From NCBI GenBank assembly GCA_964030475.1, contig CAXIPT010000002.1:144138-208137 (forward strand): 64,000 nucleotides of DNA, written 5' to 3'. Below are positions 55,548 through 64,000 of this stretch, piece after piece (within the stretch, counting starts at the first letter, position 1; the number at the start of each line of letters is the position of its first letter). Below the pieces are notes generated by a model that worked only from the letters and a program-made list of their open reading frames with translations, had not been told where the DNA came from and searched no databases. Made by a program: the position numbers and the translations under genes. This DNA is from Tethya wilhelma (taxonomy: Eukaryota; Porifera; Demospongiae; Tethyida; Tethyidae).

Positions 55548-55605
55548 GGCCTCCCTGTAGAGGGAGCCACGTCACTTATAATATGTGCACTGCTACAGGG
55601 AGGCC
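55548..55605. other. 13-bp perfect stem-loop after the coiled-coil gene
   Basis: GGCCTCCCTGTAG (55548-55560) pairs with CTACAGGGAGGCC (55593-55605) across a 32-base loop. It sits four bases beyond the minus-strand stop codon, so it could mark a transcript 3' end or a transposon terminus. Confidence 0.65.
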
Positions 55606-55627
55606 TCTTTAAAAATCCACGTCGTCC

Positions 55628-55717
55628 TGCTGCTGAGATAATCCGGCAGGTGAAGGTTGCTGCTGAGATGATCCGGCAGGTGATGGTTGCTGCTGAGATA
55701 ATCTGGCAGGTGAACAT
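55628..55717 (-). repeat. 30-bp tandem repeat, three units, coding
   Basis: Units of TGCTGCTGAGATAATCCGGC-type (55628, 55658, 55688) encode a ten-residue repeat (QQQPSPAGLS, minus strand) at the C-terminus of the coiled-coil gene. Unit length is a multiple of three. Confidence 0.9.
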
Positions 55718-56618
55718 GTACATTCTGGAGGTGGAGAGAAAGGGGGTGAGGAGGACAGTCGACTGCGAGCACTATGCCGCAACTTTGGAAGTGATGGAGA
55801 CAGTGTGTATCCAGATAACTCATCTTCAGACTCAAATGTAGCAGTTTCAGAATCAACATAGGAATCCGAGTAAGGAGATTGCATACGACTAGAAGGATTG
55901 AAAATGAGAATCGTCTAGCTGGTGTGGAATTTCCAGAAGAACTGGGTGTTGTTGAACGTTGAAGCTTCTCAGATGAACTAGAAATCCGCTTCCGATAAGA
56001 GTCAGACTTAGCATCTTTCTTTTCGGCACGCAGAGTCCTGCATTCTCTTTCGCAGTCGCGAATCTCTTCAGTCAAGGTTTCACACAACTGATACTTCTTA
56101 GCAGTTTCAGCAACATATCTTCTCTTCTCCTTATATTTAATGGTTTCACTGAGTCGGTCCAAATCACTAGTAATATCTCATAGTCTCTCAGCCCTCACAA
56201 CTTTGTTGGTGTAAACTTGCTTTGGAGGAGGTTCTCCATCACTTTCTGTACTTTGCTGAAACCGTTTTGATCTGGATCAACAGAATAGAAAAACGTTATA
56301 TGAAAATCTTTAGTATACATGCAATATAATCCAACATTGTTCAACATCTACTAACCTTGACTTCCCCTTATATTGATGGCCAGATTCAAACACTTGCAGC
56401 TGTGCCATTTTGATCAACTCTGCCCGCCGATTCTTGTCACATAGTGTAGGTCTCGTTGACAAATTTCTGCCGCAGCAGCATTCATTGCAATCTGATGGCC
56501 TGTCAATGGACGTTTGTCCTTTTTATTGTACAATATCTTACTATTTGCAGGAACAGTGTCCACATTCAAAGAATTGAAACTTGTACTTGGACTTGATGAA
56601 GTCTTCAATAGTCTATAG

Positions 56619-56622
<4 letters not shown>

Positions 56623-56673
<51 letters not shown>

Positions 56674-56674
56674 T
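56623..56674. repeat. (GT)n microsatellite in an intron
   Basis: A GT run of about 50 bases with two interruptions lies between exons 2 and 3 of the coiled-coil gene. Confidence 0.9.
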
Positions 56675-57429
56675 GCATGTGAGCATAGCAATGCAGTGTA
56701 CAAAACAGTAGTGAGATAAGTTAATTAAAATACCTGAGGTTGAGTCAAACAAAGAAAGCCACCAGGTGTGCTACCAATCCTCATCTGGCTAGCACCTTGA
56801 TGTGAAGTAACTAGTGGAGGTTCTGTATATACATGTACCACGTCACTTGTAGTATCATGGGTATCCTTCAATAACGTTGGGGAAACACTGCCAGCTTGAA
56901 CTCTGGGGTTCCCACCATTGGATGACTGCACACAAAAACAAGATTGATACTGAGCTACATGGCAGGCAAATAGTTTAGCTATCAAACATATATTGTATTT
57001 ATTTATCATAGTTTTTAAATAGTTATTTAATAAATACCTTTAGAGATAAAATGTATGCTTGAATGATACTCTTGTCATCCACCTTGTCAGAGTCACCCAG
57101 ATCAACAAAGATGCCTCCCCAGTCTTCATCCTTTTTCTTCAGGAAAATAGTCACACCCGCTGGAAGAACATCAGTAAAGGACTCTGTAATAGCTTGCTTG
57201 AGCTCTTTTACAAGCCCGCTTGACTTCACAACTCTGCTATGTTGTCCAAAATTCACTAGAACGGCGCTTTCATCAGCCATTTTTAAGAGCACGAGGTTCT
57301 AATCCATAAATCTATTAGTTTACGGAACATGTCTAATATCCCGAGCCTGGGACAAAAATAATCTCCGGGTTTGCCCCTCAATCTCTCCTCGTGTTCCCGT
57401 ACAGGGGAGGTGGGGCATACCATTGATAG

Positions 57430-58896
57430 GCGCATTAGTTTTTTTGAGAGACTATGGATTTAGAAAATTTTCTAAGACAAAATAATACACTTTTTACAAA
57501 AAACGTTTATTTTGCCTAGAAAGAATTTTCTAGCACAAAATAAACACTTTTGTGAAATTTTACTTCTTCCACACATGGAACATTCTCTAAAGGTAAAGAA
57601 CTTTGTTTGTGAAAAAGAAAGTTATCTGTGGGAAGAGATAAACAACTTAGTTTTCTTAAGAGACTATGGACTTAAAAAGAAAATTTTCTAAGACCGAAAA
57701 ATTCACTTTTTACAAAAAACGTATATTTTCCCCAGAAAACATTTTCTGAAATTTTACACTAGGTACATACTCTAAAAGTTAAGAACTTCGTGAAAAAGAA
57801 AGTTATCTGTGAATAGAGAGATAGAACTTAGTTTTTTGAGAGACTATGGACTAAGAAAATTTTCTAAGACCAAAAATTACACTTTTAACAAAAAACGTCT
57901 ATTTTACCTAGAAAACATTATACTCCAGTGAAATTTTTTTTACAACACCAGGAACATTCAAGAACTTTGTGAAGATGAAAGTTATCTGTCGGAAAAGATA
58001 AAGAACTTAGTTTTCTTGACAAAAAACATTTATTTTGCCTTGAAAACATTTTTTAGCACAAAAGAAACAATTTTGTAAATAGTTACTTTTTTCAACACTT
58101 GAAACATTATCTTGAGGTGAAAAACATTGTTTGTGATAAACAAAGTTTTCTCACAGTACAGATAAAGAACTTAGTCTTTTTGACTGACTATCGACTTAGA
58201 AAATTATAAAATACACTTGAGAAAAAAACGTTCATTTTGCCTTTAAAACATTTTCTAGCACAAAATAAACACTTTGGTGAATAGTTACTTTTTACAACAC
58301 TTGGAACATTATTTTAAGGTGAAGAACATCATGATAAACGTTTTTTTTAAGTACAGATAAAGAACTTAGTGTTTTGACTGACTATCAACTTACAAAATTT
58401 TCTGTGACTAAAAACTACACTTTTGACAAAAAACGTTTATTTTGCCTTGAAAACATTTTTTAGAACAAAAGAAACACTTTGTGAATAGTTACTTTATTCA
58501 ACACTTGGAACATTATCTTGAGGTGAAAAACATTGTGATAAACAAAGTTTTGTCACAGTACAGATAAAAAACTTAGTCTTTTTGACTGACTATCGACTTA
58601 GAAAATTTTCTGTGATTAAAAAATAAACTTTTGAACAAAAAAGTTTATTTTGCCTTTAAAGCAGTTTTTAGCACAAAAAAACACTTTGTGAATAGTTACT
58701 TTTCAACACTTGGAACATTATCTTGAGGTGAAAAACACTGTGATAAACAAAGTTTTCTCACAGTACAGATAAAGAAATTAGTCTTTTTGACTGATTATCG
58801 ACTTCGAAAATTTTCTCTGACTAAAAAATACACTTTTGACCAAAAACGTTTAGTTTGTTTTGAAAACTTTTTTAACACATAAGAAACACTTGTGCA
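57430..58896. repeat. Satellite array, ~7 units, diverged at the left
   Basis: Left units (57430-58020) have drifted (GAGACTATGGACTTAGAAAA). Units from 58040 on are closer to the consensus, with CACTTGGAACATTATCTTGA-type strings at ~58305, 58502 and 58708 giving a 197-207-base period. No coding potential. Confidence 0.88.
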
Positions 58897-59270
58897 ACGC
58901 TCTGGCTAGATTCTGGTTCGCAAAGACAAATAATCTTAGTACCGGTACCGGTAACAAAAATTAACACCAATAAAGTACCGGCAAGGCTAGAAATCCCTGT
59001 GCGGTTCTTAGCCAACTGACAGAAGCTAATCCAGTCACGTCAGGCAACGACAGTTCAATGTATACGTAAGCTATATAAATGGCCAGATGATCAGGCTGTT
59101 TTTCCAGCTAGGGTTGATTTCACTTATATAAATAACAACAATAAAATCATGTGACAATAAACTTTAATATTCGAACACAATCCTCTGGCATTAATGCTAT
59201 CATAACATCAGTTATACTTTCAATTTACTTTTTAGAATAGAGAGACCTACAAAACCATTGTCTTCCTTTA

Positions 59271-62200
59271 GGCTGTGCTTTCAGACCTACACACCGAAAA
59301 TGGTACCAAAGTAGGCACGCATCACAAATGATGGACAAGTCACTGTGAAGATCACGATAACAGGCATGGCAGGTCCAGACTAAACTTTTCATTTTGGTCT
59401 TGATAACACTGTAGAGGAGCAGCTATGCATCACTCGAAAAGTATCTACGAATCAAGCAGACATCTACATTCTCATCTAGAATTGAATCAGGAATTCTTTT
59501 TGGTTTGCACTCCACATGCTCTTCTTCTATCAGCAAGCTGCCGTCTATAGCATCTTTAGCCACTTCATTGTCCACTAAGCATGAGAGGAGAACTACATGA
59601 AACAATAGAATGCTGCAATTGCACACATATGTGACCCAATTTTGGAAAACCGACCAGATGTAGTAAAACTTTATTTGTAGTAATCGGCGATTGTAGTGTA
59701 ATTCGCGACGCGCGCGCGAAATTAATTTTTTTGCACCAATGGGGAGGGGCACACCTTGGCGAGCTGCAGACGTAATTTTACGGGTGGGGCTGCTTCTATT
59801 GCTGAGATATAAGCGTTTGAATGCAGCTATGTCAGCCATGGCTAGCTTCTCTCCCGTTAGTACACGGGATGCATTGCCATGTTCATTAATTAATTATTCT
59901 GATAAGTACATGATGCAGCTGCTGCTGTGCATCTCATCATAATCTTGCATATTTAATGTGCAACAAAAAACAATGCATTGTTCATCAACTAAACACTTCT
60001 AGCAGAAAGAAATCTCTTCCAGATGATCAGCAGATGGCCCACAGTATTGCAGAATCGCTGGGCTATGCCAGAAGCTGTTTATCTGTGCATAATAATGAAT
60101 GAATGTATTGTACATTGTGTATAATAAATTTGCAATGAAATTTGTGGGGGAGAGAAGGTAAGCGCTTCTTATTATGGGCAATAAGTATTAGCTAAACTGT
60201 TTGCTACAGTTAGAATAGCTATAGATGCATGCATTAATATTGGGCGCTTATTTCTGCGCCATTTATAGCTTAGTTACTCTAGTTACAGCCCACCCGCTAC
60301 ATTATTCTACTTAGTAGACTTATTTACCTTGTTGTTCAATCCTCCTGGAAGGCTCCCTGGTCTTCTGTGTCTTTAAAAAGGCTCATAAAGTAAGTTTTAA
60401 CTAGCGCTTCAACTAACTTCATGCATATTCTGATACTACACCAAAATTGTACCACAAACATAACACGGATAGTATACAGAGTTTGTGTACTCACGCTTAG
60501 CAACGTATTCGCTCACGATTTTAGCGAGTAAAATTGGAATGAACGGTCGTTATTTTTGAGCTCATATCTCCAAAACTATAGCGCCTAGCCGCTTCAAATT
60601 TGGAAAATAGCTAGCTGATATGACGTAGATTACAATGCAAGCGCTATCTCAAAATTCGTATATTACTACATCTGGTCGGTTTTCCAAAATTCGGTCACAT
60701 ATGTATATACACAAGCAAAAGGCATTGTTGATCATACATGTACTGAGCAGTGAAGTTTAACCTTTCTCTTTCTCTATAGTGGGAAGTCAACTAAAGCTAA
60801 CAGGTTTTTTTGAATGTAGATGGTCTCTTCTGTTACGCTTTGCTGGGAGACCGATGATTGTCAAATCACTACCTTTAGGTCTTCCCCTCTTCTTGATAGG
60901 TGGTGGGACCTTTAACCCTATATATATATAGGGTATATAACATATTCTAATTATTGCCTCCCACAATAGACATGTACATTACCTAAAGAGTATTCTGTTT
61001 GATGCTCCGATGAATCATTTTCTAGTCCAGTGGCAGTGGTGTCTATCAGCTCTGTTAAAATCACAAACAAAAAATATATATATATATATGTCACGTATAT
61101 GACATTTTGGCATACACCGTGATTACCTGCTACATGTACACAAATTAACACACACACACACACACCTGTGCTATCTTCTCTACCTGTTTGGCTACATCCA
61201 CCATTTAACTGAGTTTCCCCATTCGTAACTTGAACTTCAGTAAGTGTTTGCTCCAAAGATATGTTTCATTTCTGTTGCTTGCCTACAGGTCTGTCTTCTT
61301 CAAAGTCACTACTTGAATCCTCAGAATGTGTATAGTGTTAGTGATAAAATAAAAATTCTACTGAATACTTACATGTGTACAATTTAACTCCATAACATTC
61401 ATACCTTTGTCAATTTCAGCAAAGCTAACTTCTCCTGACTTCCAGCAATCAATGAACTCTTCCAGTAGTTTCATTCGACGGTGAAAATGAAAATTTGATG
61501 CCATACTTGCAACAGATGCTAACTCTGAAGTGACCAATGTTGCTTTTCTATACGACTCATTTTTTGAGCTCGTTTATGACTACTTTCTGTCAAAATGAGA
61601 CACGTGATGAGGAGAACAGCCTTTGAGTGGATCGGTAATAAGATGCTGTCCACCGCTTATCACAGGTATCTTCTGAGTAGAGTGGTTGCTCTAATTTGTT
61701 CCACAGTGCAAAGATATGCCGAAATGGCAACAGCATTGACTTTCTGAAAATGCAATTACAGTCTGACAGTCCAACACACTTCTCTCCTTCTGAAGTTTGA
61801 ATGAAGTATTGTCCATCAATGTCTTTAATCTCCTGCACCTTCGTGCTCAGTTCCATCTGTTTCAGTACAAATGGGGAAGCATACGATGTGAGCAACTTGC
61901 AATATTGTCCCTCTGGACTATCAGATGAAAATGGATGTACTTTCACTTTCTGGAACTGAACAGCAGCTTTGTGGTCTCTTTCTGTTCGTAATGCCGCTAA
62001 AATTATGAAGAACTTCGAAATGAACTTTTCTAATGTACTGTGACGATTGATAACTTGCTTGAGTTTGCCGTTTATGCTCTCGAGACGATTGTTGGTAGAA
62101 TTAAGAAAGTTGCCAGAACACGACTTTAAACCTAGTACCCACTCGCTTCTAATAGAGTGCCAACTGTCTTTAAAGTACTCTACCACTTCTTTTGGTGCAT

Positions 62201-63546
62201 TTCTTCCCAGTTGGTCATAAAGGCAACTATACTCAGACTTGGTACATGCATAAGCCATTTTCTGAACAAGATCTAGACATAAAGTTCTTTGTCCACTTGT
62301 AATACCCATCTTCTTACAAGTGATCTCTCGTCTAAAGCTGCGCAATGCATAAAAAAGGCAGATTAACACAGAAGAATTAGGCATACACTGCTTCAACACA
62401 TCTCGTTCTCCAATGTCTTTGTCTGCCATTAATACACGGATGCTATCGTAGCTTACGTTATGCTTTTTGAAAGCATCCATCATCCATGTCATGCTACTGG
62501 CATCTTCTGTCACCAGCAGACACACAGCTACAATTTCGCCGAATCCTCACATAACATTAGGTAAGTTGGAAGTCCAAGTTCAAGGAGTTTATAAGTAGCA
62601 TCAATACAAACGAACTCAGGATAAGCTTGGAACGTGTCTTTCATTAGCTGATCTTGGAAAAAAAGTCCCTTAAAGTTCTTTTCTTCATCTGAGTAGACTT
62701 CCACACTGGCACCTAAACATACACACATATAATTATAGAGAAACTCTTATTAAAGACACAGTGGTGATAAGAAGTCTGAAAACTCACCATATTTATCCAT
62801 TTAAGTTTGCACAGTAGCATCCAAATCATTTTTACTCTTTCTTGCAGTCATAACATTAGAGAGGTCCTTTAGTAAAATTACATTGCCAGTTTCTAGAGAG
62901 AGCTGCTGCTGAACCATCTTTTTGTTAGCTTTCATCTCTAACAATGATGAGGCTTTTGCTTTGGTTTTTGCAGAATGCTTGCGTTGTTGAGGGAGGTGCT
63001 TGAAGAGTTCCTAATCAATACATAAGTACATGTATGTACCATTGACATCAAAACTTCAGCAGACAAAAACACTAAACAGGTTTATAATCATTCCCTGGGA
63101 CAAATTGTGACAGTGCTCAAAACAGACACTTCGTACAACAAGTGCAGTTCCATTATCATCAAGCCTTAGAGAGACGTGAGCTGGACAGTCCTGTTTAAAA
63201 GTCCTGATACAGTATAATGTGTGATGTTGTGTAAATCAAACTCAGTCTTAGTAAACAAACTGGCTTACGATGTGCACATTGATCCTTTGCCCTTGGATTT
63301 AAATCTCTGTCCACCATGTATACAACACAGCTTAATCTCATAATATTTCAGCTCTGTCTTCAGAAATTTGTTGAGACGCTTCTTTGCTGCCTCGATCGTT
63401 TTAGTATCTCTCTTCCAAAATTGAACGAAGTGCGCTTTTTCATGAGCTTTTACTTTTGTATCCAATTTCTGAAATGTTGAGAATAGATCTCCCACACAAA
63501 AGGTAACTTCATCTCTTCTTACGTCCACTTCTCTACCTATCTCCAT
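59271..63546 (-). pseudogene. MULE M3 transposase: FAR1-like, MULE, SWIM, AT-hook, PHD
   Basis: The start at 63546 (MEIGREVDVRRDEVTFCVGD) leads to a FAR1/WRKY-like zinc domain: KYYEIKLCCIHGGQRFK, then an exon at ~63200-63085 with CPAHVSLRLDDNGTALVV and CFEHCHNLSQ. A helical exon follows (63011-62795, KMVQQQLSLETGNVILLKD). The core 62715-61400 has DATYKLLELGLPTYLML, RVLMADKDIGERDVL, NNRLESINGKLK and the SWIM finger CNCIFRKSMLLPFRHIFA, in which the third Cys is Phe. The AT-hook exon 60912-60771 has KKRGRPKG; the PHD exon 59593-59271 has CHACYRDL and CDACLLWYHFRC. Damage: 10-bp deletions near 62538 and 61603, and TAG in YFSSDA* (~59425), where M1 has Trp. Confidence 0.8.
59630..60699. mobile_element. 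Element E, complete copy (1,070 bp)
   Basis: TIRs TGTGACCCAATTTTGGAAAA and the complement TTTTCCAAAATTCGGTCACA extend to about 36 bases. TA (within ATAT) flanks both sides (59628-59629 and 60700-60701). TGTGA termini with a TA target are compatible with a Tc1/mariner-like MITE, although no transposase is present. Short open frames (59739-59942 and 59999-60181) show no known domain. Confidence 0.85.
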
Positions 63547-63674
63547 GATATTTGCACGTGGACGGTCTATCCTGGTCTATCTTCAGGTACTAGGAATATT
63601 CGTCTTCGCCAACCAGTACCAGTACTTTAAGGGTTAAATTTACGCTACCGGTACTGGTACTCTAGCCACAGCGT

Positions 63675-64000
63675 TTGTGAATAGTTACTTTTTCAACACT
63701 TGGAACATTATCTTAAGGTGAAAAACATTGTTTGTGATAAATAAAGTTTTCTCACAGTACAGATAAAGAACTTAGTCTTTTTGACTGACTATCGACTTAG
63801 AAAATTTTCTGTGATTAAATAATACGCTTTTGACAAAAAACGTTTATTATTCCTTTAAAACATTTTTTAGCACAAAAGAAACTTTTGTGAATAGTTACTT
63901 TTTTCATCACTTGGAACATTATCTTGAGGTGAAAAACATTGTGATAAACAAAGTTTTCTCACAGTACAGATAAAGAACATAGTCTTTTTGACTGAGTATC
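63675..64000. repeat. Satellite array to the window edge
   Basis: One and a half units with CACTTGGAACATTATCTTAA (63700), CTCACAGTACAGATAAAGAA and GACTGACTATCGACTTAGAA; continues beyond the window. Confidence 0.88.

Larger units (their letters stand above)
55609..57280 (-). pseudogene. Four-exon coiled-coil protein gene, function unknown
   Basis: Exons fit GT-AG sites: 57280-57037, 56925-56734, 56612-56357 and 56271-55609. Exon 1 (MADESAVLVNFGQHSRVVKS, then ITESFTDVLPAGVTIFLKKK) looks like a small folded N-terminal domain. Exon 3 has KRPLTGHQIAMNAAAAEIC and, in another frame, CDKNRRAELIKMAQLQVFES. Exon 4 is a charged coiled coil (YKEKRRYVAETAKKYQLCET; EEIRDCERECRTLRAEKK) followed by a Ser-rich tail with a QQQPSPAG repeat. 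Damage: frameshift near 56450, TGA near 56178, frameshift near 55890. I do not recognise the family; it may be a transposon second gene. Confidence 0.55.
58897..63674 (-). mobile_element. MULE element M3 with both termini
   Basis: TIRs ACGCTCTGGCTAGA (58897-58910) and TCTAGCCACAGCGT (63661-63674) differ at one base. The flanks TTGTGCA and TTGTGAA suggest a 7-base duplication with one mismatch. Subterminal ACCGGTACCGGTA palindromes occur near 58940, and similar strings near 63610-63660. It was inserted in the satellite and carries a complete E copy (59630-60699) between its AT-hook and PHD exons. Confidence 0.8.

Noticed and set aside
59739..60181. Open frames inside element E
   Set aside because: Not shared as coding with the split copy at 29333-30751 and without domains.

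Overview
The window looks like repeat-dense, AT-rich DNA from an invertebrate animal, most probably a sponge (demosponge). The evidence is indirect: genes are split by short GT-AG introns, there is no bacterial-style gene packing, and P-like, MULE, piggyBac, hAT and Ty1/copia sequences occur side by side with many terminal-inverted-repeat (TIR) elements. No intact single-copy housekeeping gene was recognised. The only coding sequence of clearly cellular ancestry is a PGAM5-like histidine phosphatase (20.1-21.3 kb, partial second copy at 27.5 kb), and it is broken. Nearly every protein-coding segment is a decayed transposon gene.

Layout. 0-4.7 kb: end of a TTAA-flanked element, a tandem dimer, a 1.7 kb palindrome with two TTAA-type elements, then the first copy of a dispersed hairpin repeat (called R here). 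4.7-10.5 kb: a three-level nest, with a 5.2 kb P-like transposon carrying two convergent genes inside a TTAA element inside R. 11.6-13.2 kb: block D, with the start of a small Tudor-like gene. 14.0-15.3 kb: FLYWCH-MULE pseudogene. 16.8-21.3 kb: copies of a zinc-knuckle gene (G), one of them head-to-head with the phosphatase. 21.5-23.2 kb: SAP/SWIM gene fragment (S1). 23.2-25.4 kb: hAT pseudogene. 25.5-27.8 kb: second copies of block D, gene G and the phosphatase. 27.8-30.75 kb: TA-flanked element (E) split by a copia remnant with 5-bp target duplications. 32.3-34.3 kb: inverted third copy of D, split by a 910-bp element.

34.3-64 kb is built mainly from a ~200-bp satellite with transposons set in it: MULE M1 (35.1-38.0), halves of a second P-like element (38.0-38.5, 40.3-43.1, 44.3-45.2), piggyBac C-terminus (39.4-40.3), SAP/SWIM copies (38.5, 45.2, 46.9, 52.3-53.9), MULE M2 (48.5-51.2), a piggyBac-type MITE (51.4-52.1), a coiled-coil gene (55.6-57.3) and MULE M3 (58.9-63.7), which itself carries a copy of E.

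Working relationships. The P-like elements pair a transposase with a second convergent gene of unknown role. The MULEs encode an unusual combined protein: FAR1/WRKY-like zinc-finger N-terminus, MULE DDE core, SWIM finger, AT-hook and PHD finger. Several insertions have their empty site elsewhere in the window, so target duplications and relative age can be read directly. Seven single-N or NNN positions coincide with breaks in repeat or gene structure and probably mark contig joins; order across them should not be trusted.
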